Origin: Rosa chinensis | Taxonomy: Eukaryota > Streptophyta > Magnoliopsida > Rosales > Rosaceae | NCBI RefSeq assembly: GCF_002994745.2 | Contig: NC_037094.1 | Location: 11,841,001-11,905,000, forward strand | DNA: 64,000 bases | Reading direction: 5' to 3' | Shown: positions 36,801-47,837 of the stretch, piece after piece | Layout of the letters: the number at the start of each line of letters is the position of its first letter | Position numbering within the stretch: the stretch's first letter is position 1 | Position numbers and translations under genes: made by a program | Notes under the pieces: model-generated | The model's input: only the letters and a program-made list of their open reading frames with translations | The model's database searches: none | What the model was told of the DNA's origin: nothing

Positions 36801-37300
36801 GGTAAGTATATCGGAGCTCCAAATTGTGTGAAGCATACTGCATATGCTTTATAAAAGAAATAAATGTTTGTGGTTGCCTATTTTTAAAAGTATTTTCGAT
36901 AAACGTGCAAAATATTATGTAGTAAATGTTTTCAAGTATATTATTATTTTCAAACCTAGCATGGTTGGGTCGGCCCTTACTGGGCATGCGAGGACGAAAG
37001 CTCACCCCTATAACAGTGTGCAGGTTTTGAGCATGTGGTCGGGAAGCGTATAGGGGAGGCACATGGCTCAGCTTGGCGTATTCCTCTTTGTCTTTATTAA
37101 AGTGTGGTTTTGGGTCCATTATCGGATTTTGAAGTAACTTATTTATTTACTTTCTTACTAATTTATTTATTTATTTCTTACTCGCTTACAAAAATTCCGG
37201 GAGACCCGTAACCCTGGGGCGCATCTCCCATGTTTGTGGTTATTTAGTGTTATGTTTTATTTTCCAAATTGGGCTCCGACTGCAAGCCCAAACTCTTAGC
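33881..37300. mobile_element. repeat-like block, possibly a large LTR-retroelement derivative (LARD)
   Basis: The block has a retroelement-like layout without a retroviral frame: a GGGCC-rich start, CAAGGGCAAAGTGGACATTT at ~34310, then a CCCTAGCC/CTCTCTC leader at ~34375. A long region follows with no coding sequence, ending in GGGAGACCCGTAACCCTGGGG at ~37198. Open frames at 34.6-35.3 kb are Pro-rich and unconvincing. Clear ends and a TSD were not found. It could instead be a host noncoding gene. Confidence 0.35.
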
Positions 37301-38100
37301 CCATTTTAAATTCCGCTTTAGAAATTGTGTTGCTTGGTTGCTAGAACGACTTATCCAAGAAAGTGTTTTGTAACCCAACAGTTTGAACCATAAAGGCCTT
37401 GCGATTTCGGGTAAATGAGTTATCGGGATGTTATTCGTGACATGTCGGTTTCTCATTGGCTCGGGGTCGCGGCGCTGTGGGACCCCTCTCTCGGGTCACC
37501 ACACTCCAAGCCCATCTTGCCAACCCACGGCCCAAACCAGAATCTAGGCCCAGCAATGAACCTGGATCCGAGCCCAAACCTCCCTCCAGACGCACCACCG
37601 CGTCCTCAGTCCAAGCTTTGCCGCCCAACGCAACCGTACTCGCCTACATCCAACCAAGATCTGCGGTCGGAACTTGCGCCTGCATAACTCAGATAGGACC
37701 AGAAACCTGCTTAATCTGCAACCACTCCGTGTCGCCACATCCAGCGTGCCACTCCTTTTCACCACCAGATTTGAAAGGCGCTTCCACCCCCTAAAACTCC
37801 TATGGCCGCAAAACATAGAGCCCTACCACAAAGAAGAAGATTTGGTCCCTCCCTCGTGACGCAGGCTTCCCAGGGCCTCCATATTCATGGAGGAAGATTC
37901 AGAGACGGACCCCGGAGGAGGAGGCCGCTCTCTCCCTAGCAGAGCGCTAGGTCAACTACTTTCAAAAGAGCATGCTACCATATTGGGGTGAGCTATTTCT
38001 TATATCACATGATCTTAAATGTCCATAATCTTTAGGATAAGATCATAAAATTCCAAAAATATGAATTTTTTTTCATGAATATTGTGTGCCATAGTAAAAC
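37301..38100. other. Pro-rich reading-frame fragments, possibly retroelement gag relic
   Basis: Between 37.49 and 37.95 kb short plus-strand frames encode Pro-rich sequence with AQ/PK words, followed by an MEEDSETDPGGGGRSL-type stretch. It resembles the low-complexity part of a plant LINE ORF1, but I cannot show homology. Confidence 0.25.
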
Positions 38101-38119
38101 TCTTCTCACACATGCCCTT

Positions 38120-38880
38120 AAGTATACTAAAGTATGATGCCCTTCGCGGTAGGGAAAGAAATTCCAAACATGATCATTTTAGACCACATGACTTCTGACT
38201 GATGGTGGTCCAGGCTTCATGCTTAAAGCCGACTATCATCTGCGTACCAAACCTGCATCAATGGAGTCCTCTCTTGGCCATGGACTTGTGGTTTAAGTCG
38301 TGTAGGTTAGTACCAAGTAGGTAAGCAACGGAGAAGATCCAAACTCTCTTTAGTAATAGACCAGTTCGCCTTCTTTTCTCGTAGAGTAAAAAATTCAAAC
38401 TTGCCAAACACGTTGTCATCTCAACCCTAGCTAGGCCATCACTATACCTTTCACTCCGGCAATGATTTCGGATCTTGAAAGGGAATCGACTTTAGGGTAG
38501 ACAGCAAAAAAGCACCTTTTTACATTATTCAATGGAGCAATTATTTATATGAAAACCAATCCAAGGAACTAATTTCCAAGAAAAGGGGTTACCAGTTCCA
38601 CTAAATGGGACTCAAACAATGAAAGGTCAATATCGTGCATGAAGAAGGCAAGCCCCCATTGTCTGTCGTCCTTCCCTTTTGCTAAGCTTTTCGGGAAGTA
38701 AGGACAGACTTAGCTAGTTTCATATCGATTCCTTAATGATGAGTAGGACAGTGAGCAATTCCCCTATAGGGTGCCCAAGATTTTCTATCTTTACATGTCT
38801 ACCTCTTTTCCCATCGCCATCTAGTTGATTCTAAAATCATGGAGAATGACGACAGAGGGGTGGTGATAAAATTCAATAAT
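38120..38880. other. possible nuclear insertion of plant mitochondrial DNA (NUMT)
   Basis: This stretch has a more balanced base composition than its neighbours and wording reminiscent of plant mitochondrial noncoding DNA (CTTTTCGGGAAGTAAGGACA, GATTTCGGATCTTGAAAGGG). There is no reading frame. The call rests only on sequence style. Confidence 0.35.
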
Positions 38881-39645
38881 TTGGAATAATTTATTGTCGT
38901 GCCACTAAGAATCATAAGACGCAAACAGAGTATCCATTTTAATAATTTAAGATTAGTTTGAGATTACTATGACTTTAAAAAAAAAAAATACTACCGCTGT
39001 TGTGTTGTAAAAATAATCAACTATGAATTAAAACAGTTTTGTGTTTGGTAGACAATACTTTTAAAAGTGTTGTCAGTACATAAAACAAATTTATAGTGTG
39101 TTTTGATTGAAATCAACTTCTAAAAATAAATTTTGAGCTGCTTCTAAAATCTGCTGTCATTGACCCATAATTTTCAGTTAAAACCGTTTATTTATTTATT
39201 TACCAAACACAATAAAATCAAAAAATTTAGACAAAAGCTAATTTTTTTTTTAAAGTGAAGCAATCCCAAACTAGTATTAGAGTTGTGTGTTCTCCTAAAA
39301 GTTCTTTAAAATTTACGGCAAAACTGCATTTTTTAAAGGGTTCTTGACCAAAACCCCCAAAATGAGCCAAAATTATCTCACTTACCCCAGCAACAAATTT
39401 TTATTCCCACTAACCCAATTTAAAGAGAAATGACTATTCTGTCATCTGCTTAATTAATAAATTATATACTGCCACTCGGTAATCTCTTTCTCATCCCCGA
39501 TCTCTCTCTCCCCCTAACTGACTTCCAGCTCTGGCAATGTTCTAGGCCCTCCGGCGCTCCACCCAGCCCTTCCGGCGTTCGCCGGTTGACCCAGTGCTCT
39601 GGACCCAGCCTCTCCGGGGTACGATGTAGGCCCTCCGGTGCTCGA

Positions 39646-39811
39646 CGAAGGCTCTCCGGAGCTTGATCAAGGTTCTCCGGTGTCGATGAAGGCTCTCCGG
39701 CGCTAGATCAAGGTTCTTCGGTGCTTGACGAAGGCTCTCCGGAGCTCGATCAAGGTTCTCCGGTGTCGATGAAGGCTCTCCAGCTCTAGATCAAGGTTCT
39801 CCGGCGCCAGA
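39646..39811. repeat. 41-42 bp minisatellite, four copies
   Basis: Four consecutive units start GAAGGCTCTCC, continue GATCAAGGTTCTCC and end GGTGTCGAT or a variant. Units 1 and 3 resemble each other more than 2 and 4, giving an ~83-bp higher-order period. Shorter degenerate units extend left to ~39550. Confidence 0.85.
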
Positions 39812-40248
39812 TTTTTATGCCATCGAGCTCTCTCTCCTCCGATCTGACTCTCTCTGTCTCTGTCTCTTTTTTTTTCTTTTTTTTTTGCGGTAAAATGGGG
39901 CAAAAGCCCAAAATGAAAGGAAAATAAAAAAGGAGATAGGTGAGTGTGCGGCCTTCATGCTTTGGGGACGAGCTCAGGCCCTTCTTGTTGTGTATTTGGT
40001 GTGAAGGACAAAGAAGGACAGAGCTACTTGGTTGCTCTCCCAAGTCCCAACTGAAGTCAAGGTTGCTGATGGTTGGGCCCATTTTGTTTCTGTTGCAGGG
40101 AAGATTTGTGTTAGAAATGAAAGGATTTGAGTACTCAAATTGATTTATGTGACTGCTTTGTATCTGTTGCATTTAGTTTGTGATGCATTATTAGCAATTT
40201 TATGATTCCCTTTGGATAGGAGTAGAATCTGAAAAAGATTTTTTTTTA

Positions 40249-40548
40249 AGAGGCAATAGAGGTCTATTGGGGGCAATAGCCATTTTTAAATTGATGTAAT
40301 CTCCTCATTTTTTCTTTAATCAAAATTTTATTTGTGTAATTTTAGAAAAATTAGTTCTCATTTCAGTAATCAAAATGTCTATTAGGGGGCAATAGACCGA
40401 AAGTTCTATTAGGAGGCAATATACCTCTATTGGGGGGCAATATCCTATTAGGGCAATAGACATCTATTGCGGGGCAATACCGAAGATTCTATTAGGAGTC
40501 AATAGACGTCTATGGGGGGGGGGGAATAGATGTCTATTGGGGGCAATA
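40249..40548. repeat. degenerate array of GGGGCAATAGACGTCTATT units
   Basis: At least eight partial units built from AATAGACGTCTATT, itself a palindrome, joined by GGGGGCAATA runs and mixed with other sequence. The array includes an 11-G run at ~40514. Confidence 0.75.
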
Positions 40549-40832
40549 AAGGTTTTCAGAAAAATCCGGTAGGAAGCGGCCGATGTCAAGGCTCCGGCAA
40601 AGTCCCCTATGGTTTCTCTCTCTTCCATTTTCCCTCTCTCTTTCTCTCTACGTAACAAATGTGAGGGTAAAATGGTATTAAAAAAAATAAAAATAATAAT
40701 AATAGAGTATTAGGGAAGACCTCCTTAGAGTGTTTTGGTTAAGAGAGAATTAAAAAAACTTAATTGGATAAGTGGGGAAAAAATCTCTAGAAATGAGATA
40801 AATGGACATAAACCCTGTTTTAAAAGATGCAG

Positions 40833-43584
40833 GATATAATAAGAATTTTGTCATCAAATCGGCTATGCCAACGGACTCATGACCTTTAGTATATTTCATT
40901 AATATGTATCATCAAAGCCCAATAGCCTCAAAGAGACGGGAAGTGTTTTTAATACGAAATTCCTTGTTTGCTATATGGCATATTTTGTTACAATATTTTG
41001 AGCTTCTTGAACAAAGTGGGAACCGAAATTTCATGAATTTATGAGAATAAATAAAGATAATTAGTAATCTATGATTTTAGTCGGATCTCCCCATCTTAAT
41101 TTTTTCATCAAACATCCTATTTGACCCCTATACTTTACACTTACACCTCCCTCCCCTCTACTTGCTCATCAGTCATCACCATCTTCACCTTCCACACCAT
41201 TCATGTCGTTGGGTCAGCCACATGAATTGGTTCAACATAATGGGGAACCACTTCTCCTTTTTTTCATACACAAAGAGAACAAATTAAGGATGAACACAGC
41301 CAATCAACCTATTAGAGTCCTTGCAATTGCTCACCTGACATCATATTAAAACTCCTAATCTTAGTCCAGTTACACGTCGCCAATGGCTTCCTACACAATT
41401 GCAAATTCCCTTCAAAGACACTTTTGAGCCAAAATATTTATGGGGACTGAACCATCAAACATATTATACCAGACAATCAAAGAATCAACAAACTCAACTG
41501 TATGATAGACCAACTGAGCTGGCCCTCCTCCAAACACAGGGCTGCTGCCCTTGAAAAATACTCGAGCAAAATTCCAATGGAGAAATGATTTTCAGCTAAA
41601 TGACTCATAAGCTATGCAATTGAAGATCAAATCAACAATTAACCTTGAAAGTAACTTATAATGGTGGTTCTATGTCTGCCGTACAGATTTATAGTTCTAC
41701 TAGGATAGACAATAGAAATAGGGAGAGGCACGAGGAGACGATCATGGTGTCTTCCTTCTTCAACTTTTTTTGTTAGAAGGGTAAATGAGAGATTAATTTT
41801 TACAAAAATTATGAGAATGTCAAATAATAAATTATGAGGTTTGAAAAGACTCACCATCTATCTATTCAAAAAATGAAAATGAAAACAAGATAGATTGATG
41901 AGAGTTTACCAAAAAGCTGACAAACCACAACAACATGTCCATTTTTTTTTTTATAGGATGCTTTGTAAACATATTGCTTGTCGGCAAAAGTATGTACCTT
42001 TTGAATTTTCTTTTTTATGTTTTTTTCCTGACGAACTTTTGTCGGTACCAGATTGATGAACAATATTTTATTTGTTTATGGATTGTTTTTGCCAACGAGC
42101 CATTCGTCGTCAAGTGTGTGCCCCTTTCATTTGATTTTTTTTATGAGAGGCTTTTGTTGACGAAACAAGCGTCCAAGAAAGCATGTCATTTTAATTATTA
42201 TTTTTTATAGGAACTATTCAGATGAATGTGTCTTCGGCAAAGTTTGTCCATTTTATTTTATTTTATTTTTTATGGGATGCGCGCTTTGGCCAATGAGTAA
42301 TTTGTTGACAAATGTATATCTTTTTATTTGAATTTTTTATGGGAGGCTACTACCCTCGAAACATTCGTTAGTGTATGTGTCTGCCTCTTAATTTTTTTTA
42401 TTTTAATTTTATTTTTTATAAAGGTGCCAATTTGCTTTCATAACAAAAAAAAGAAAAATACTGAAATTTGAAGAAAAGAAAAAAGAGAAAAAAAAATTGA
42501 AGGCAGCATAACGGTGGCATTTTTTCCTTATTTTTTTTGCTATTATTTCTTGGGAAAATAACTGATTTGATTTATTTACTATTTTAGCCTCATAATATAA
42601 TTTTCATTTACTAAACAATTCAATTAACAAAGGGCATAACAGGACTTTCTAAAACTTAACCATGGGTAGTAAGAATTTGCTTAATATAATAGATGTTTGT
42701 TTTTGTATATTTTATTTATGGGGAACATTTTCCGACCAATGTTCATCAATATGAGAAGTTTTTACCGATAAAAATGCACCGACGGTGTAAGTGACCCAAG
42801 CCTTATAAAATAATCTCAACCCTTGATATTTATTATCAACTTTATTTTTAATAAACAAAAAGTGTATTTAATGCAATCTAACCATTCATTTATGTTGGTG
42901 CAAGTGCACGGCGGTGCTCTGAATAATCTCTCTAAATACATTAGATAATTTACTTGAAAACTCATATAGTCATATTTATCTTTTTTTTTTTTCCTTCATG
43001 TCTGACAGTTGAAAACATTGTAGAACTTTTTATGAACATTGACATTTACTTTAAGCCAATTAACAATAATCATGCATGTTTCTCAGAAAATAAGGGATCC
43101 CAAAAGTTGTGAATTAGCTATAGCTAGGAATTTATAGAGAAACTCCTTAACTAGAGTCCGGGGTGTGATTGTGTGAGGTAGCTATTATTGATTCCAAACA
43201 AGGAAGGACCACCACACTAATTGCCGAACAATGATGTACACAAAGAAGCCTAAGACAGACAGACTGGGTGACTGACGTAGCATCTATATAATTGTCGAGC
43301 ACTCTAGCTACTCATTCTCAGTCGCAGATCTGTCCATGTGTGTGTGAGTGATCGATCAATTGTGCCTCTGCAGCATCATGCATATTTATATGTATAATTA
43401 AGGTCCATACATATTAATTTCATTAATTAGATCTGGGTCTTCGTTTGTTTATATCCATCGACGATCGATTGTCACTGTATCTCTGTACGTATATATATGT
43501 ATATGTATAACCATGTAATGCAGCTTTGCAACTTCGCGCGAGGGAGTTTCATATATAGGTATCTACATGTTTAATTTAGGATTT
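40833..43584. other. AT-rich intergenic region with degenerate T-rich repeats
   Basis: From ~41930 to 42430, units of the form long T run, ATAGGATGC or ATGGGAGGC, then GTCGGCAAA/GACGAA words recur roughly every 80-130 bp. This resembles the subterminal arrays of CACTA transposons but lacks ends. A possible small MITE with GCACCGACGG/GCACCGCCGT inverted ends lies at ~42776-42919. No gene is supported. Confidence 0.4.
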
Positions 43585-43692
43585 GGGTCTTGTTTGCTTC
43601 GCGGAAATGAAGTATTAGGAAATGAAACTAAGTTTTACATCCTATGAAAAAGGCAAAGGAACTACTTTCTTTTCCGCGGACCAAACGAGACC
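43585..43692. mobile_element. 108-bp MITE, Tourist/Harbinger-like
   Basis: The left end GGTCTTGTTTGCTTCGCGG and the reversed right end GGTCTCGTTTGGTCCGCGG form inverted repeats of about 27 bp around a short AT-rich middle. TTA follows the right end; the matching left base triplet has diverged. Its right half is duplicated at ~47602-47672. Confidence 0.6.
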
Positions 43693-43772
43693 TTAGGTAC
43701 TCAGTTCAGTGAGTTGGTGTGTAACCGTGGTATCGATTTTCAAACAGTTAAACAATGTTATGTTTATTAAAT
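43634..43772. repeat. left copy of ~140-bp direct repeat flanking the LINE
   Basis: Matches 47602-47748 over about 140 bp, including ACTACTTTCTTTTCCGC and the segment from GAGACCTTAGG through GTTGGTGTGT to TTTATTAAAT. It spans the right half of a MITE and about 80 bp of neighbouring DNA. Confidence 0.85.
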
Positions 43773-46700
43773 AATTTCGATAATTTGAGTTGGTGGAGTA
43801 GTTGGGATTCAAGTGATGCTAAGCATACATAATAATATTCTGATCTAGCTGCTCTCGCGCTAGGGTTTTCTAGGTCATAGAAAGCAAATCTGCATTCATG
43901 GACATGGATGTGCTTAGTTGGAATTGCAGAGGAATTTGTAATGAAGCAACGTCAAGGGCTCTGAAGGACCTTATCTCACAAAATAGGCCTCAAAGTGTCT
44001 TTCTATGTGAGACAAAAATAAGCCGAAGGGAGGACTTTGACCGGTTGCATCGAGCGCTTGGCTTTGCGAATGCGGAAATGGTGCTCAGTGAGGGTCAGTC
44101 TGGAGGGCTTGGACTTTTCTAGAATGACGAGGTAAAACTGAGGATGGGAATGACATCTGCCCATCATATGGATGCGATGGTTATTGGGGATGCCAGTCTC
44201 CCTTCGTGGAGATTAACTGGTTTCTATGGATATGCCAGAACAGGGGAAAGAGATCGGTCGTGGCAGCTCCTTCGTGACCTCTCTGACCTAGACTCGCTAC
44301 CATGGGTTGTGGTAGGAGGTTTCAACAAAATCCTCAACAATGGGGAAAAGATTGATGGACCCGTTTGAGCAGAAAGGCATATGCGAGGGTTTCAGGAAGC
44401 CCTAGGTTATGGGGACCTGTTGGATCTAGGGTTTCATGGGGCTATAGCTACATGGTGGAATTTGGAAACAAAATTGCGACTTGACCGGGCAGTGTGTACT
44501 TCTTCTTGGTACGACTTGTTTGGGTATTCGAAACAATTCCATTTGCCTCCATCGGATTCGGATCATGTGCCCATTCTGCTGAAGGCTAGTACAACTCCTC
44601 TGGCATCTAGACCAAAGCATCATCGTTTCAAATTTGAGGCCTTCTGGGTTTAGCAACCGGAGTGCGAGGATGTGATTAAAGAAGCTTGGGGTACGAATGT
44701 AACGGGGACTCCAATGTTTTGCGTTGCAAAAAAGATAGTACATACTCGGATTCTTCTAGATACGTGGCAGAAGCAAGTTTTTTGGGGACGTCAACTTCAG
44801 ATCCTAAGTATCCGTTCTAGGCTAGAGGAGTTACTTGATATGCCTACTTCTGAGGTGATACAGAGAGAGAAGAAAGATTTGATGGACAAGCTTCAAATAT
44901 TGTTATATCAGAAGGAGTCGTTTCGGCGACAACGGTCTAAGGTCACTTGGCTTAAATAAGGTGACCGTAATACGGGTTTTTTTCCACCGTAAAGTTGAGA
45001 ATAGAAAGAGAAAGAATATGCTGTAGGGTCTTTTTGATGAGAACAATCAATGGTTTGAAGATGATGCTGGAGTTGAGAATGTTGTTACAAGATGTTTAGG
45101 CTTCAGAGATTGATTTTGATGTTGTACATACTACATTGGAAGCTATTCAACCTTCTGTGAGTCAGGAGATGAATGACCAACTTTGTGCTTCCTATACATT
45201 AGAGGAGATTCGTCATGCACATTTCCAAATGTACCCAACTAAATCCCCAGGTCCAGATGGGATGCTACCTGTTTGAACCCAAAATAAGCATTTTGGCCTG
45301 ACAAGGCGTGTCTTGGAGAAATTGAGCCAATGTCAGTGGCTCAAGCTATATATTGTCGACAAGTTCGAAATATATTATTTAGAGGCTAAATAAAGCCTAC
45401 CTGCAGAATTATGGAAGATTATGCGAGTTACAAGAAAAGGAAATGATGGAAGCATGGAAAAGAAAAGTTAACTTAGCCTAACCCACCATAATTCCATCTA
45501 GTGCTCCATAATTCCATTAAGTGCTCCATGATTCCATTAGTGCGTAATAGGAAAACCTATCATGATTCCATTAATGCTTAAATGAAAAAACCATCATGAT
45601 TTGTTTAAGGCCAACCACTATGGCTTGGTAGCCTATATATAGAGGCTACGACAATTAACAAGACACAATTCATCAACTAATCAGCAGATTGTAGTACCGC
45701 GACCACAACGGTTAAGGAACCAGCCAAGCAAGGGTAACGCTCTCGCAAAGCAGCCAAACTAAAGTCACACTTTAGCAAGTTCTCCCCACTTCCTAGTGAT
45801 TTTATCTCTGCTCGATCTACGAGGTCGAGAATCGATTGTGTGATCTTAAAGAAGCTTAGCAAAAGTCTTCACCACGAGGCAGAAAATAATCCCACGACGA
45901 GGTTGGTGCTCTCCTCGTCCACAATCGCTCAAAAGAAGTCAGGTCAAGGGACACCCCCGACGACCGCACCGGAACTGTGCTGGCACGCCCACGCAAAAAA
46001 AGAGACTGTTGACCAGCTCAAGAAAAACTGGAGCCAAACACCACCTTTTTTTTTCCAACATTATTGGGAGATAATTGGAGGGGACATCTTTGAGGCAGTT
46101 AATAGTTTTCTTCAAACGGGTCAGCTGCTTCGGCAAATCAATTTTACACATATATGTCTCATACCCAAAGTTGATAACCCATAACATATGTCTGATCTTC
46201 GTCCAATTGCTTTGTGTAATGTGATTTATAAAATATGTTTGAAGGTGATTGCAAACAGGTTAAAGGTTATTCTTCCTAAGGTGATCTCACCCTTTCAAAG
46301 CTCTTTTGTTCTAGGACGTCTGATCACGGATAATATTCTTGTAGCGAATGAAATTGCCCATTTTGTGCATAACAAGAGGGAGGGTACCGATGGTGTTATG
46401 GCTTTAAAATTGGACTTAAGGAAGGCTTACGATCGTAGGGAGTGAGTTTTTTTTAGGATGGTTATGGCCCGGTTTGGTTTTGCTCAGGACTGGATTAATA
46501 TGGTGATGAATTGTGTTTCTTCGGTCATGTATTCTTTTTTTATCAGAGGGAAGCTCAGGGGCTATGTGACACCAAGTAGGGGTTTACGTCAAGGCGACCC
46601 GCTATTACCTTATTTATTCCTCATTGGGCCTGAAGGTGTCTCTGCTCTACTGCAATAGAAACATGCTTTGGGTTTGTTGCCGGGTATTGAGATTTGTGAC

Positions 46701-47601
46701 AATGCCCCCTCTATTAATCATTTGCTTTTCGCAGATGATAGTATGATTTAAGCTCAGGCATCCTTGGAAAATTGTTATGAGCTTCAAGAGGTTATAGAGA
46801 CTTATGGTAGGGCTTCGGGGTAGATTGTTAACTTTGATAAAAGTTCCGTAGCGTTTAGCAAGAATGTTTCACATGAGATGAGGGAGGAAGTGGCTACTTG
46901 TTTGGGGGGTGCAGATGGTTGATGTACATGAAAAATATATTGGGCTTCCCACTTATGTGGGCAGTAAGAAGATGGCTACCTTTCAGTATATCAAGGACAA
47001 ATTGGCGAATAAGCTATCTGTTAGGAAGGGGAAAATGCTAAGTGGTGCGGGAAAAGATATTCTCATTCGTGTGGTGGCTGCAGCACTACCTACATATGCA
47101 ATGAGTGTATTATAGCTGACAATTTTTTTGTGATGATTTGGAACATATGTGTGCTCGTTTTTGGTGGGGAAGCACCCTAAATAAGCGGAAAATTCATTGG
47201 AAGACTGGGGGCGCTTTGTGCAATCCAAAGGAGGAAGGTGGATTAGGGTTTCGTAGTTTGGCGGTACCATGTTAGCAAAGCAGGCTTGGAGGATACTTAT
47301 CAACCCCTCATCTTTAATTGCGCGTTTGTATAAGGCGAAGTACTATCTTGAGACATCATATTGGGAGGCTATTCCTCTTGCATCCCCCTCGTATTCTTGG
47401 CGGAGTATTTTCTCTACTCGAGAGTTGTTGAAAGAAAGTTGTTGTTGGCAAGTGGGTGATGGAAGAGACATTCGAGTATTCACCGATAATTAGTTACTAA
47501 GGTCACCTATTGGGAGGCCTACAGCTTTAACTTTAGGTCAAAATGAAGTTAGCCACGTCAGTGACTTAATTTTGACCAAAGGAGTCTGGAAAGTTCATGG
47601 T
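43773..47601 (+). pseudogene. degenerate L1-type LINE, ORF2 (endonuclease and reverse transcriptase)
   Basis: From 43898 the frame reads MDMDVLSWNCRGI, the start of the plant L1 apurinic endonuclease. It continues with CETK, WVVVGGFNKIL and DSDHVPILL segments across several stop codons. The reverse-transcriptase domain follows: KSPGPDGM (~45240), LRPIALCNVIYKI, QSSFVLGRLITDNIL, MALKLDLRKAYDR, SRGLRQGDPL and the catalytic FADD (~46730). A post-RT region follows to VSDLILTKGVWKV near 47590, where the element stops abruptly without the RNase H or zinc-knuckle end and without a poly-A tail. In-frame stops, frameshifts and a solo LTR insertion within the RT domain make it inactive. Confidence 0.92.
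45270..46040 (+). mobile_element. 771-bp solo LTR inserted in the LINE reverse-transcriptase domain
   Basis: Begins TGTTTGAACCC and ends GAGCCAAACA, so the termini are the inverted pair TGTTTG/CAAACA. Flanks are CTACC (45265-45269) and CCACC (46041-46045), a 5-bp TSD with one change. A TATA-like CTATATATAGAGG is at ~45632. The LINE protein alignment breaks at KSPGPDGM and resumes at QHYWEIIGGDIF exactly across this segment. No internal retroelement sequence remains. Confidence 0.85.
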
Positions 47602-47748
47602 AAATTCGTTTTCCATCTTATGAAAATGGGCAAATGAACTACTTTCTTTTCCGCACACTAAACGAGACCTTAGGTACTCAGTTCAGTGAGTTGGTGTGTA
47701 ACTGTGGTATCGATTCTGAAACAGTTAAACAATGTTATGTTTATTAAA
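47602..47748. repeat. right copy of ~140-bp direct repeat flanking the LINE
   Basis: Partner of 43634-43772, with roughly 10% differences. The LINE coding similarity ends exactly where this copy begins. Confidence 0.85.
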
Positions 47749-47837
47749 TTACAATTACAATTACGTAATTCTCTGCATTCTTATTAATTAAGGACAACAT
47801 AGCATTAATTAATGAATACCAAATACACAGCGGTTAT

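Larger units (their letters stand above)
39338..40832. mobile_element. possible TIR element containing a minisatellite and AATAGACGTCTATT repeats
   Basis: Left and right ends are loosely inverted: GGGTTCTTGACCAAAACC..TTATCTCA and, reversed, GGGTTTATGTCCATTTATCTCA, each followed by CCCCA and AACCCAATT-type words. No clean TSD was found. The interior holds two separate repeat arrays listed below and a small unlikely reading frame at 39940-40143. Confidence 0.35.

Noticed and set aside
39646..39811. CRISPR-like array
   Set aside because: The units are directly adjacent with no unique spacers, and this is plant nuclear DNA. It is a minisatellite.
45840..46184. 114-codon frame spanning the LTR/LINE junction
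   Set aside because: It is a chance fusion of solo-LTR sequence with the LINE reverse-transcriptase remnant. The LTR boundary at 46040 lies inside it.
43634..47748. The 140-bp flanking repeats as an LTR pair of a retrotransposon
   Set aside because: They lack TG..CA ends, contain half of a MITE, and enclose a LINE rather than gag-pol.
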